A stretch of 64,000 bases of DNA from Amphiduros pacificus (lineage: Eukaryota > Annelida > Polychaeta > Phyllodocida > Hesionidae), in NCBI GenBank assembly GCA_949316495.1, contig OX439003.1, forward strand, positions 18,971,198-19,035,197, written 5' to 3'. Shown here in pieces: positions 1 to 15,123 of the stretch. Position 1 is the stretch's first letter. The number at the start of each line of letters is the position of its first letter. The translations under genes were made by a program, and so were the position numbers. The notes under the pieces were generated by a model. The model saw only the letters and a program-made list of their open reading frames with translations, was not told the DNA's origin and searched no databases.

Positions 1-3000
1 TTTCGACAGAACCAGTTTTAAGAGAATGCGTATGACTGGTGAACAATATGACATTTTTAACAATAGTTTTATCGTGTGATGTAAAAAGTGGATATGGCAG
101 TGAGAGAATTTGGTCCGTTTATTTTGGTAGTCAGAGAACTGTGAAGATGCCACAAATTGGCTTTTATCAGCGGTAGCCAGGTATTACCCACAATTCCACA
201 AACACCGGAAGTCTATCTAGGCCTCAATGGGATTTTCACTTTCACAATTGACTAGATGGGCGACATACTAGCAACAACCTCTCATGGAGTTGATCTGGAC
301 ATGCCACTCTGTCACGCCCTTCATTCAGAGGTTTGTATCCAAAATGATCAAGGTAGATACTGCACGTCTGAGACTATATAGGCAATCCAAGGTCACAATA
401 AAAAAACAAGTTTGTCCTGCCAACAAATGTTTCACTATAGGCCATATAAGGCGTGTCGAAACCTCACAGTTCAAAAAATATTTTTTGGAAGGTTTAGGAA
501 TGTGAAATATTCAAAACCTAGCTCTTTTCAAATTTGTTAGTTCCAAAGAAAACGATAAAGCATACTACATGGTGTCGTTATTTGTATTGCGTCACCATGT
601 TCTAAAACACGGATTTGACTTTTCATTCTACTTAAATGTAGATGAGATATTGCAATTGATTAAACTAAGACCAGTTTAAATATATTAAATCGCTACAACT
701 AGACATATAGATTTTATATGAAAAGATTTCTTAGGCGTTTTATCTTGTTTGATGGCAGAAAAGGCTGTGATTTCAGTTGATACTTCCCCTGTCTGAAAAT
801 GTAACACAACGTCTCAGGGTTGAGGAGACTCTACTCAGCGTGTCACTATGTTGCGTGTCTCAATGTCGTCTGCTTCTTTTGGCATAGTGCCAAATAATCA
901 GGTGACACGAATCAATGCACCAGAAGACAGCGGTTCAGCTTCCTCTGATGTAACTCTTTAACCCTTATATCTACGAGATTGCAATAATCACTAGTATTTC
1001 TTCAATATTTGTAAAGTTATATAGAATTCTAAAATTATTTTGGTTTTCAAGTTGTATTCTGCATTTTTCCTAATGGATCAGAATGATGCTTTATTAATAT
1101 ATATCAAATCATCCTACAATAACACCAATGTGCTGATCCCATTTTTACAATGTAATCAAATATATGATTTCAACACGACCTGTTGCATCTTTCTATGTGA
1201 CGTTGCCATGGAGATATTGATAAGACCCAATCACAATTCTTTTATCTTGTCGCTATGCTAATCCACACACCTGAGAGCATCGATCAATATCAACCAATCA
1301 GAAGACATCCATGTGCAGCCAACCAGAAACACGAGGTTCAAATAACAAATGGCAAAGATGAACTCCTCCCAACATTAATTCACCACACCGAGATAACTTG
1401 ATTCTTTTTTCTCTTGAGTTGAGTGTTGTTTCCATACTCGGTTTTCAACAGTCTCCTAGGGTTCCATTTTGATATTGTTGAATAATGATATACACACTGC
1501 TCTAAAGTATGTGTGACTGCAGGAGCTCTCATCTTTGGTATATTCAAATCGTTACAAACGACAAATGGGAATTGTATAACCTATTGAAACAAACTATCAT
1601 CTGAACTCTTAGACTACATACACCGTGATACTTTACCTTATATCAATATCGATTTATCTTATATTCATAAAATGCCGATGTTGTTCATTTTCCCTTTTTT
1701 ACATTGGAAAACGTTTTTCACAATTAAGGGGCACCCAAGTGGTTTTACCACAATAAACTAGTTCGGGATGTTTTTAAATTTGCTTTTATTGTGCACTTCC
1801 ATATATTACAGTCTGCTTACCTAATATGGCATTAGTAACTAAAGGGTCAAACTCAGGATCATCTCACTATCATTTTCATTTCAATGTCTGCTTTGATATG
1901 GAAATTTAACTTGCACCACCCACCTACGTGGAGACAGCATCTCTGTATTGAAGTTTATGTTTCATGCAGAGGATGCTGGTGTTGGAAAAAAACATCGCAT
2001 AGATCAGAGCAATTGTCATGTCACTCCACCCACGATGACACAGACCAGCAACCTCTGTCATTTTCTATCGCAGGCAATTTCTTCTACAAACCTTCACTTG
2101 CCTTTGATGCCTGTCTGGATCACAATATGCCCATAATACTCAATACATATTTGTGAAGGGGAATTCTTGCATTATTTTAGGAGAATTTATTTGAACCACA
2201 CCTTCACGGAAATATGATTTGTAAATGTTTGTATATGTTTTAATAGATTTATCTTTCATCTCTACTTTTAGTGTTTTGTGAGTACTGTGTTTATTATTTA
2301 ATAACACATTTCACACCAGATACTGTGTGATAATGCAAAATAAATAGCCCAAGGCCTTTTTGTAAAGAGTAAGGGATTTAATCCCGGTGGCCATCATTTA
2401 TGTGACCTGATACTTCCAACCAACATTTTGCTAGAAAAACAAACATTAATTCATTAAGATGCTGATGATAACATTTGATTGCACAACGCACACACATGTG
2501 ACCCGTGTTGCCAAGAAATGATTATCTTTCTATCTTATTTTGTATGATGTAAGGGTCTAAATAAATGAATTTACAAGTTCCTTGTCCATAGTCCCTATTT
2601 CCTTTTTAGAATGCCAATTATTTTCCACATAAGTTAACTAAATTATTTGGAGATTATCACATTCCTGTATAGATATTTTTGAATATGACATGATATATGA
2701 ATATCTAAATATAAAAAAAAATGGCCATTTGCGCATGCAGTTATTTCTGTGAGTGCATTCCATGTGTCCGATGGGTCGATGATCATGCAGTACAATAGCT
2801 TCTGATCATATTGTTTCTTATTGGCCAGAATACCATATTACGGTCAGATAAATAACCAATCAGTGTCATGATTTATGGGATGATTTACAATCTATCAGGA
2901 CCTGGAAAACATACATTTCTTCTGGCGTCACAGTATCCAGAATATAGAGTTGTCCGGATAAGAAAACAAACGTATTCCCCTTTCATCTCATAACATGAGT

Positions 3001-6000
3001 TCAACCCAACATCGAATTTTGAGTACACAGTAATTGTTCAAACAATCCACTATGAATCAAAAGGTTACCTTGTATTGAGATCTCATTATTAGCCCCTGTT
3101 ACAAACACAAAAAGGTATATAGCAAAAGATGAGTTGAAAACGCGAGAACATATTTCCATGCTTTCTCAAACACCATTGTTGGCCGTAGAAGGATATACAA
3201 TTATGCTGTCAAATAAAAACTAGGCATAAAGAAAAGATTATTGAATCTAATCCAATGTTAAAATTCTCAAAGTGAAGGGCTAGGTGCTCGGTCTAGTCAT
3301 TGTAATTTCAGGAGTTGTTTCAATACTATATTTACATTGACCAATGGCAGCTACGATTGAACCTTTCCGCAGATTGATACAATTCTATTGGATAACAAGA
3401 CGTTTTGTGGTTGGAGCTTGTGTAGCTATGGCCACTTCAGACGGTCCCGGCCCCGCCGAGTAATTTGACTGGTGTCTGATTTACCAAAATGGAAAAATGA
3501 AAGGGTTAGAACATGAAGGGAGCCAGGTTGACTGGAAGAAAACGCTCATAATTGCTTGGTTCTATGAAATATAGTTTGAAGTCTGACAGCTGGTGAATAG
3601 CACACACTGCAATGGTTCCTTCATATCAAACATGGCTCTCAAACATACTATTCATCATCTTACATTCTTCACAGTGGCCCCTTCAGATATTAGACAGATA
3701 TATAATATGAGCTACACACAAAACCATGGTATAAATCTGATAATAAATCAACACAATTTGAAGAGCTCAGAGGAAGTCAAGTCAAGGTCAAAACATATGA
3801 TTGGGCGATATTTGAAGGAACCAGATAGAGGCTTGATTGTTACTGATGACAGAGGCTGTGTAGTGAGTTACGCAGAATCGGGCATGTGCAGTGAGCCGTG
3901 AGAGGTAAGCAAGGCTCATAGATCCAGACATTGAGTTCACCGAGATCACGGCTCTGGCCGGCATTCAGATGTCCGTCTGCCTTCGTCCTGCCAGCCAAGT
4001 TCACATAGGGCAGACATTGATGGACAAAATGAGAAGGCATCATAACATTTGGATTTAATGTGAGCCCTGATGAGGTTATCTTGTGCCCAGAATATTCAAT
4101 GTGCTTTAGTATTTTAACTCTTTCCCATATTTATCTAAACTTAGGGGACTAGGATCAATCCACAGTTTCACCATATTAAATGCTGGAAATATTCTTGAAT
4201 CATATCTACAGATTACCAATTAATTTAGAATGGCCGGTAATGCAGAAATCTGATAAGTAATGCTTAGATTAGAAAGCCCAGAAGGTGCTGTGTTCTCCCA
4301 CATGCACCAACCGTGAAAACTATTCCATAAGAAGCTTAATTCTTGGAGAAACATTCTGTACAGTTTCAAAACCAGACCCTTTTCTAAAGAAATCTAGCTT
4401 GGCCCATACCACTTGCACAGACTGGGAAGTCAGGCTTATGTTTTGCGTGACTGGACTAAGCAATGCCAATGACAAGTCTAAGTTTTCAGCAAAGTGCAAG
4501 AAATGTTGTTAGCAGATTTTGTGTAAATACGGGACAGAGGGCACGTTCATGGCCTTCTATGAGAGTGTTATTATTTTGGACTCCCACGCATGGGGCTTAG
4601 TTAGACAATGGATTTTCCATACAATTCAGATTTGTTTTATTGCTTTGATTGAACCAATTTTAATGGCAGAATAACCCATATTCCCAAAATGATTTTGAGA
4701 AAGTTATAGTATTTCTTCTCTTGTTTCATTCATTAAAGGTATTACAATAGAAGTTACTTATATATCTTAACTTTTTGTAAGACTTGTCAGTTTGATTAGC
4801 ATATTGTCAACGCTACCCATATGTTTTACTCAATCGTCTAATGCGTTTCTCTATGTGGACCTAATGTCACTTCTGTAAAATACCCTCCACAAACTATTGT
4901 TCAATTTTGTCATAATGCATGAAATCGGAAATGATGGAATGTGTTGGTCATGATCTGTGTCGTCTACATAGCTAGTCACATGACATGTCACATGATATGT
5001 CACATGACTAATGGCACCTAAGGGACAAAGCAAATCTGGAAATCATCATATCCTTCCTTCTATATGATATTATACCAGATAAAATGGTAAAACTCTCAAT
5101 GAAGACACTGATAATGAATAAAAGATGGAGGAACAATATTTTGCAATTACATAGCGTACTGTGAATAGTTTTTACAGTAAAATCGGTATCAATTTACATC
5201 AAACAGTTTCTGACAACTCAGTTACCAACAACTTGGAATAAACGGCACTTCTGTGATGCGTAAACTTTTGCTGTAAAAATATATAGATATTGTATTTTAG
5301 ATAGAGTAGAATTTGTTATCAATAACACTTATCCTCCAGCAAAAAAATACGTATTAGGCCTATCAGATTTTACAGCCACTTCCATGTTTAATTGCTTTCA
5401 CAGGATGGTTACTACTATCAAAAATGATTTTGCGGCTAACAAAATAGATTTGTGTACCTTTGAATACGTTCGCACCTTTACCCTATTCAACATTTTAATT
5501 TCCCACATAATTCATGCCAATGACTTTCCTCTCAAAGTTTGGTATGTTTATATATTATGCTTATATATATAATATAAACAGTAGTATTTAAAGTTGAATG
5601 CCCGCTGTCTAATGATTAGTCATTGGGAAATCTATCACGTGATTTGATAGTCATTGTGACGGTGTTTAGTCAAAGGTCAGACAAAATTGTCCAAATTGCT
5701 TCCACAGATAAAACCGTGAAGCTAATTTCATGGTGAGAATTTGACTGACCTTTCGCACTCTTGGCACACATTTTGGACCACCAGGGTTGGGAGTAAAATT
5801 AGATTCCTTTGTGGGCCATGGATATCAATGTCGTCTTGCTACACCGAGAGAATTAAATGTGTTATGGCATCATTTGTCATTTTTGAGGTAATACCAGAGT
5901 ACGTTTTCCATCAAAATCAGCATTTTCAATTAATTGACTTGAGGAAACATTTACATTAAGACCGACCTCTACATATTGTTGTAAATATCTGCTACTCAAT

Positions 6001-7468
6001 ACACAAGTTCAGTTACGACAAGGAGAGACCATCTTCAATATGCGGCATCTTTGAAGATGTGAAATCTAATTTATTGTTTCAAAATGACCACCAGGGTTTG
6101 AGAGCGATAATCGCTGCTACCCGATGCCGCGAGTGTCGGTTGTCTGACTGACTTATCAGAACACATGAAAAGGAATTCCTGCTGGTTCGAGGTTTTCCCA
6201 ATCAATCTAGTGTCCTACCAATAGTAGCCAAAGCCAACACACTTGTTCTGTTTGGGCATTCTCCCTCTAAATAGCATCCGTAGCCAAGAATCCACATTGC
6301 AACTATGGTCTAGCTGCTAGACACTAGATCACATTTTTCTTGTCCGGGATCTTCTCCTTGGAGAGGAGGACCTGGAGGGATTGTCCTTGTGTTATATAAT
6401 CATAGGAAGCTCCCGGAGATCATACTTGGCACCTAGCTTTACTGCTCATGGCCAGGTCGGGTTATACTTGAAATATGTCCAAAGTGATGTTCATTGCTTG
6501 GGAAGCATTATCACTCAATAACAAGGACGATTGGGTGATCCTCAACAGAGAAATTACACCACTTTCCACAGATACTTGTTACCATGGAGATAATGAGCAA
6601 TGATTGGCCCATAGATGACAAGGTTAAAAGGTCAAGGTCAAATGCAAAATGGCATTTCCTGCAGGTATTTCGGTGTAGACCCACAGTTGAAGAGGTATTG
6701 CTCTGACAGCAATCGAATTGTCATTAGACATCTGAAAAATGATATTTTTCCCTGGAGAAATATCTTTTATCTAATGCAACTTCTCTGATATTGTGGGAAA
6801 TGTTTTATTTCGTTTAAAAGGGTGGGCCACATTTTCAGTTTGTTTTCACTGAGATATATAGGTGTTATGAGTGAGGGTTCTGTCTGAGGAGAAATACAAA
6901 CATGTCTCAATGATATTATCACAAAAAAAACTGAAATTTCCGGTTAAAATACGGATTGGGAAAATCACCGTTTTTAAATCAATTTTGAGTTAAACTACAA
7001 CTGCTACTACTTGGATTTGCAGATCCTCAGATACACAGTATTTATTCGATTGTGCTCTGACAATGCTATGTAAATTCTCACCAATAATATCTCTTATCTG
7101 TAGACAACATGGCAACAGTCGAAATGTGCTGCAAACGTCATGCTGATCAAGATATACATAGGAAGCATATCGTGATGTGTAGATATTCTACCTAATATTA
7201 TACAATAAGGTCTTATTAGCGTGTATTTGCTAGTTATTTGCTAGTTTTACATCAGTTATTCCAATAATTTCGTTTAAGATGTTTTGTTTGTTAACCGATT
7301 GTTTTATTCCCCCTATGGCACTTGTTTTGCCTCGGCATAGTAGCAGTAGCAACTATCAAAGGTGAAGTCAATAGAAGGAAAAAACATCAAGTGTTATGGT
7401 TTCATGATGATCAGTGTGGTAGCAAGCTTGTAGAATAGATATCCTTTGATGTGTCTGTCGTAGATTTC
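1..7468. other. Gene-free AT-rich unique DNA
   Basis: No open frame here exceeds about 100 codons and none resembles a known family. I see no tRNA-like or rRNA-like sequence. The only local structure is a short imperfect direct repeat around 4974-5010, in which the 8-mer tcacatga recurs three times at about 12-bp spacing, and a 13-bp perfect palindrome AGCGATAATCGCT near 6103-6115. Intron or intergenic DNA is the likely status. Confidence 0.6.
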
Positions 7469-8705
7469 AATAGCAGAACACGACATGTCCCATGCCCACC
7501 TTAATATGGCAATGGTACTGGTATCAGAATAGCAGAACACGACATGTCCCATGCCCACCTTAATATGGCGATGGTACTGGTATCAGAATAGCAGAACACG
7601 ACACGTCCCATGCCCACCTTAATATGGCGATAGTACTGGTATCAGAATAGCAGAACACGACGTGTCCCATGCCCACCTTAATATGGCGATGGTACTGGTA
7701 TCAGAATAGCAGAACACGACACGTCCCATGCCAACCTTTATATGGCGATGGTACTGGTATCAGAATAGCAGAACACGACATGTCCCATGCCCACCTTAAT
7801 ATGGCGATGGTACTGGTATCAGAATAGCAGAACAAGACACGTCCCATGCCCACCTTAATATGGCGATGGTACTGGTATCAGGATAGCAGAACACGACATG
7901 TCCCATGCCCACCTTAATATGGCGATGGTACTGATATCAGAATAGCAGAACACGACATGTCCCATGCCCACCTTAATATGGCGATGGTACTGGTATCAGA
8001 ATAGCAGAACTCGACATGTCCCATGCCCACCTTAATATGGCGATGGTACTGGTATCAGAATAGCAGAACACGACATGTCCCATGCCCACCTTAATATGGC
8101 GATGGTACTGGTATCGGAATAGCAGAACACGACATGTCCCATGCCAACCTTTATATGGCGATGGTACTGGTATCAGAATAGCAGAACACGACATGTCCCA
8201 TGCCCACCTTAATATGGCGATGGTACTGATATCAGAATAGCAGAACACGACATGTCCCATGCCCACCTTTATATGGCGATGGTACTGGTATCAGAATAGC
8301 AGAACTCGACATGTCCCATGCCCACCTTAATATGGCGATGGTACTGGTATCAGAATAGCAGAACACGACATGTCCCATGCCCACCTTAATATGGCGATGG
8401 TACTGGTATCAGAATAGCAGAACACGACATGTCCCATGCCCACCTTAATATGGCGATGGTACTGGTATCAGAATAGCAGAACACGACATGTCCCATGCCC
8501 ACCTTAATATGGCGATGGTACTGGTATCAGAATAGCAGAACACGACATGTCCAATGCCCACCTTAATATGGCGATGGTACTGGTATCAGAATAGCAGAAC
8601 ACGACATGTCCCATGCCCACCTTAATATGGCGATGGTACTGGTATCAGAATAGCAGAGCACGACACGTCCCATGCCCACCTTAATATGGCGATGGGTCTG
8701 GTATT
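7469..8705. repeat. 59-bp minisatellite, about 21 copies
   Basis: The unit begins atagcagaacacgacatgtc and continues through cccaccttaatatggcgatg to ggtatcaga, 59 bp in all. The phase drifts by exactly one base per 60-base line, so almost all copies are the same length. Variants include cacg or cgtg for catg, actcg for acacg, tttatatgg for ttaatatgg, and gatatcag for ggtatcag. Because 59 is not a multiple of three, the minus-strand open frame at 7973-8266 cycles through three readings of the unit and is not a gene. Some variants recur five units (295 bp) apart, which points to block duplication. Confidence 0.95.
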
Positions 8706-11700
8706 AAATCTAATCTGTGAAAGTGGCTTCCATTTCCCTTTCTCCTTTAATCACGTTTTTACACAGTGACTGCGCACCATTTATCGCCATTTTGGTCTCG
8801 TGTTTGATTTTTTGGTTCTTAGTTGCCTTCATTTAGAGATTCAATAAGGATACCGCTGGTATCTGCAGCCTATCACATCATGTCTACAAACCCTCCACGT
8901 TATGACATGCATTGTGACTCTTCAATAAAGGAGTCCAAGACTGGAAGCGATCACTTCCTCCTCCATCTGCCTTCCCCTATTGTCGTTTTGAATTATCATT
9001 CTTTATCAAATATTTGGCCTTTTCATGTCGATCATATCTATTGGAAATTTCTCAAGTATCATGTTTAGCCAAAATGAGCTGTTTTAAAGATTATTTCTGT
9101 TGGCTTTTTCAGATCATGAAAATGATGTTTGTTGGATGAATGACAATGATGAAGTATTTCTTTGCCCCGCCAGTAATGCAAACTTCATTATGAAATTGAT
9201 AATTGAATTTGTTTGCAAAATAAAAGATCTTTTTGTTTTATAAATTCGAAATAATTGATTTTGAAGTGCATTGATGTAGATTATTTTATATGCACATTTA
9301 ATCAGATTTAACAATGCTACACATTGATAAATTATCTATTTGCAATACCTTTTGTCTAATACGAGGAGTACACTGCTTTCAATACTGTGATATCAATATT
9401 ACTAATCCCACATATTTCCTCAGGTTTTCAACATTGTGTTTTTCATTAATAACAATCGGGACTTAATATGTTCTCTAGCGTCTCCCACTTCTTGTTCAAC
9501 GGTCATCAATACCAAATGACCTTCATCTGTTTTTGGAGTGAGATACAAAGTAAACCCAAAGTGGCACATCTGGATGCAATACAGACACCCAAATGTAGAG
9601 GATAATGAAAACCAAAACTGGCGTCTTCTTATTGTCTTTGATGTTTGACAAGATATTCTTTTTTGTTATCGGGCTACATTGTCTTTTTTTCAGGCCAAAC
9701 CGTGAGTTTGTCTTGAGCTTTTGTGGCTGTCTCCCTCATGGGCGGTATTGATTCCAATTATAAAGAATTGGTCTTATTCTTACAAGGCCACGCCATCTGG
9801 CGGTAATTCCACACCCCTTGGTCCCTCTACCAACCCCCCATTTAGAATATTAGTAGATTTATAGACAAGGGTCATGTAATTATTTTGTGATTGCTGTGAT
9901 GAGAATGCCCTATATAAATCTATGATTCAATCCCCTTTCTCATAATAGACACACCCACTTGCTCATTGCAGAAAACACCCACGGGTTTAATGTAGAGACA
10001 CCCTTTCACTCTTATTACAACCCTCATTCTCCAATCATACACTCCCTGGCTCCTAATTGATAATCTTACACGGTTACTTCTTGCAACCGTGATCTCTTTA
10101 TGACCAAATAATTAGATTAGATATGTAACAATTAGGATTAATGAATACACCACTTGAAAAATACGCTTCCAATCATGATGCGTTATCTTTGATGATTTTT
10201 CACCATTCCACCCTATATAAAATGTATTTGACCATTTAATGGTTTTTTTTCCAAAGAAGTACCGGAAATATGATGTAAACAAAATTTCGATATCTCTTAC
10301 TAATATATTTGATCACGAGCAAAGTTTTGTTTATTTTAGTTATTGCACTTATTTTATTTAGATATCACAAATCTATTGTGTTTTGATCAGAGTATATCCT
10401 TTTATTCTTCACATAAGCTTTTCTGCTATCCATCTATTCCTGGACTATAGCCAAGTCAAAAGTATGTGAATTATCGTGATAATTCATTATGATAATCTTA
10501 ACGTTTTATAATATATAAAAAACAGGTGACATAATTGGAATGAACTCGATAAGGGAAATCAAAATATCTCAAATGGTGCGGATTGTTGTCACTCATGAGA
10601 AAATAGTTGCCATATTAAAATAAAGTGCTGACATATTAATTGGGTTAGTGGAGACTGGACACAGACTTGTCATGATATAATACCTATTTTATTGTTTATA
10701 TTGGTAGAGGTTGCTATTATTTTCGCTTATAGAAGCTAATCTCTATATGTCTTTAAACTTAAAATGCATATCCCGTAATGTGCTCTCATTGGTTTCCTTT
10801 CACCTTTAATAGACGAAATTGCTTTTCTTACCGGTTTTATTTTAATTTCAAAGACATTTTGTGTCTTCAATGCTCATGGGAATGTATTTCCCATAAGAGA
10901 TCGTACCTGACTTTGGAGATGAAACACTACCGTAAGGTATATGCCGGGGGGATTAAAAAGTTGAATAGGGAAGATTCGCCAGTGCAGGTATTGAGTTGGT
11001 GATAATACATTTGTGATAGTGGTAGCCAAATTGTAAAAGTACCAAAAGCATGGTTGGGTGAAAAATGTCTTAAAATGCCTTAAGGGCCTAACACGTGATG
11101 TTGTGTATTCAGTATTTCTTCCATTGATCTGTCTCAGCAATATTATTTTACCAATTTCCTGTATCACCCCTGGATACTACTTTCTAATTCTAAACAATTT
11201 TGACATCAAACCGGATTATATTTATAACATTGACTGGGTTATCAATCAATAGAATTGTAATTAAGTGTCTTTTAATTCAACACATAATAAGCCCATATTT
11301 TGTCTTTATAATCAATTTTCAATAGAACTATCTGTTTGAAATATAACCAATCCGTCAAACGAAATAAGTGAAAATATTTGGGCTTGTTTTCTGGGCCATT
11401 ACTTCGTAAAATGCAAAATCATGGACTATATTTCATTTCAAACAATTACAGCATTACTCGTGGTGCAAATTAACGGCCATTCAAAATTAAAGTGATGGGC
11501 AACTTGTTACTTCCTTGTCGAGATATAAGATATACATTAATGGAATCATCCAAATATTGAATAGTATTTTGTGCCATTAGCATATATGGGACTAATCGTA
11601 GGTTGTTGTTCTTATTTTTTGTTTTATCCAATTATCTAGTTTGCGTCCTTTATCTTAACAAGAGTTACATGCTTATTTTTGTTGTCAAGCTTTTAGAAGA

Positions 11701-14700
11701 GAGGTATTTCTCAAGCAATGCATAATTCCTGCATTTCCCTCATGATGCAAAATTCTTGGATGACTTATTTGAGTGGGAGGCTTCTTGACATGGCTAGCTT
11801 CATCCCACATATATCACACTGCTGCAGTGTGTGTGGGAGGACATCATTACCTAAAAAGGTATTGTCTTCCTACTGTATCATTATTTGTGTTCAGGTTGTT
11901 TTTACGGATAAGGAAATAGTGATCTCTATGTTTTTCTAGTTATGTGAGTATCACCATTTGTGACAGTTGCAGGGATACTCCCTTATCTTTATTAATGACA
12001 TTTCACTCAAATAATAACATGGTTGATCCTCATGTACATGTCACCCGGTGCTATATGAATATATGATACCCTTTCTAAAGCTTTGACCCTGAGGCCAGGA
12101 AATAATGAAAAAAAATTGTTACAGATATAATCTACAGCGCCAGTATTTTCAATGTGCCCATTTACAATGTGATGGAAGCGTGAATAATTAAAAAGACAAC
12201 TGGTGGATAAAAAACATCAGCTTAATAACTTCATGCCCATTTGTACATAAACGAAAACCTTAGGCTTCAACATTATCATTCTTAGGCTTTTACTTCTACG
12301 CGGTTCTTTACAGTTTGTCTAGATACTTTTTATTTTGTTTATTTTCTCTCAATATTTAGAAATATCTATTCAGAAATTTAGGATGTTGATATCGTTCATT
12401 TGAATTAGTTAATGGCAAAGTGTTTCTTCAACAAATGGTGATCATGAAATGTTCGGTGGTTCGACATTCCTGTGGTACATTGTTCCGGTTACGTAGAATA
12501 TATATTCACACCCAGAAGAGGGACAAGAAAGTGACCTTGTTGGATGCATAATGAATGGCTGATCATATTATAGTTATGGAACAAAACACCAGATGGCGTT
12601 TAGCCTACCTGACCATGAACATCGTATCGGTGTGTGCATCTCTGTGTGACAGAGTGGGGAGGCAGGAGAAACATGGCCACCTCTCAGATCGATACCGCAG
12701 CTCCACGGGGGACAACCAGACAATCTGCACTTACCGCGCTGGGGCTGTTGACACTCACAACATATTGCCTTCAAGTGTTTGTCTTTCACTCATATTTTAT
12801 GACTTGTTTTTTTGCAACTACTTGTATAAATTCAGAATAAAAGCACCATGAAATGGATTTTTTTAGCGAAAAGGGAATTTGCTTAGTGTAGTTTATTATG
12901 GAGTTGTATGTATGTGGTGCGCCAAAACGTGTGCACATCGCACACTACGTTAAATATTGAAACCAAATAATTGGACGATAAAGAAGTTTTGTTTTATAGA
13001 CCCCAAGAGGGCCGTAGCCAACTCAGAAAATGTCATCAAAACTCAAAGTACAGAATATTTTTTTTGCAAATGTTAAAAAATGAATTTGCTTTGAAGAGAT
13101 CAAACAACAAACGTTTAATTTAATTGAAAATTGATTTCACATCAAACAACAAATGTGTTGTTTTGTGTTTGTTGTCATGTTAAAATCCATAGAATCAATT
13201 GTTCCTCTCGATAATTGGGTAGGGAAAATATCGTAAGTATAATCATTAGCCAATGTCCAGTGTTGGCAGATGTTATAATATATTTAACAAAAGACAACAA
13301 AACATCTGTTCCGAGAGACAATGGAGTTGGCATCAGCATGCAACAGCCAACTGCAATAAGGTCAGAATATTTGGGCTAAATCCAACAATGTAAACAGAAC
13401 TAATGTGCTTTTCTCTCATTACAAATCAAAAACAATAAATATTGCGATCGTATAAAAGATAGGAATAAGCAATATATATATATTTATATATTTAGTTATT
13501 TATTTGTTTATTTATCTTACCTTTTAATATAGATTTTATGAGAACAATTTATATTGTCTGCCTCAAATGTACAAAACTCTATTTAAAACATAGGTCAATG
13601 GCCTCAGAGCTATATTGATCATTGCTTTTTTTCTAATATTTGTGACCATTTAGTGGAAATGCCTACGAATTGCTTCATAAATGGCCATTTAAATCCCTTC
13701 CCAGGGCAGATATGAGCAGACGATAATTTTGGCCAATCAAAATGCACGTTACATATTGAATTTAGCCCCAACTTTGATTGTTATCTCGATTCTCATAGCT
13801 GATATTTGTCATGTTAATAGCAAAATAGAAGCCTCCTTGACAACTCAATGAACTCAGAGAAAAGTATTAGATTTTTCGAAATTCACAAAAAATGAGAACA
13901 AATTCTGAGCTTTACGGAAAATAGATAGAGTTGGTCCCTAGAAAATACAACATTTTACCTAGCAATAGCTAAGAACTCAGTGTTTACAGAGGAGAAGATT
14001 GAATAGCTAAAAACACAGCCTTACACTCACAACACTGTACATCATCTATGGCATTGAATATTTACAGGTATGAGAAACCTTTTCCGCAAAGTCCTCGATC
14101 TTGGTGTCTTTCAGGTGTTGGTAGAACCTGACGGCCGTTGACAGACATCAGACTTCTCCTTACTATTTATCATTCTAGAATATCCTCCATAACAATACTT
14201 TCATCGATTTGAGTGTTGATTGGTCATCATATTGTTAAAGAGGGCGGATGCTTTGTTCAATTTGTTGCTGCTTTCTCAATGGGAGAGTTCAATAATTTAG
14301 CACCCTATTCTCCTCCCTGGCCATGTTCCTTGACTCGAGATAGTGTTTACTCTATGTCTAACTATCACTCTCTGACTAGAAAATCATTTTTCATTCATTA
14401 TTCGTATATTGATGTTAATTATGAAAATAGGTATGTCCTTTTAGCCATAATGTGTAACCCGCATGCGCATACACCATTGAATGCTTGGTCTAGTGTTACA
14501 GTGTATTGCTGCTAAGCGTTTGTAAGAAATTTGCCAAACAGTGCAGAACAAATCACAAACAAATCACCTTCACATTTCTGGCACTCTGTTTGACTTACTC
14601 TATGTTTGTGTAGGTCTTATTCAAGAAAATCAATCTGTGATCAGTGCAAATAAATTAATGGTTTCATTGTGGTACCTCACGATATTTTGCTATGATCCCA

Positions 14701-15123
14701 ATAAATCATGTTGAGTCCGAGATACAAATGTCCTGAGAGATTGGCACACCTATTAAAAATTTCCCAGATAATATAGTCTGGTGTGTTGTCTCGCGTCAGT
14801 GTGTAATAACCAAATGATGTAAATTATGGAACTGAGTTTAACCGCTAGAGTGATGTTAAGCCTGAATAGTATGAAGATTCTAGCCCGCAAAGATGGTAGA
14901 ATTTACAAAATAAAGCAATTGATACAACAAAAAGTGTGCATATTGTTTTTATTGGACAAGTCTCCAAATGATAAATCAGTTATATGAAACCGTTCACAGT
15001 TAATTCAAAAGTGAACTATGACTTTTATGGCGCCCTGGTGCAAATTTTATCCAGGTCAAAAGGGTTTCTTTGCCTTTCTCTTTGCCTTTACAGGAAACCA
15101 CAAGAGATGTTTACTTTTGCATA
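8706..15123. other. Gene-free AT-rich DNA
   Basis: Unique sequence with only short, overlapping, unrecognisable frames. The cluster of overlapping frames at 12555-12851 on both strands shows no family resemblance. A run around 10103-10150 contains several TAATTAG and ATTA cores, which could be homeodomain-type sites but are expected by chance in DNA this AT-rich. No RNA gene was seen. Confidence 0.55.

Noticed and set aside
7475-7500. p53-type decamer (cgacatgtcc) in each 59-bp unit
   Set aside because: It is one base off the half-site consensus and the next CATG core is wrongly spaced; short matches like this are common.
7973-8266. 97-codon repetitive minus-strand frame
   Set aside because: It is the 59-bp minisatellite read through three successive frames.
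7469-8705. CRISPR-like regular repeat arrays
   Set aside because: Units are head-to-tail without unique spacers, in a eukaryotic context, so these are minisatellites.
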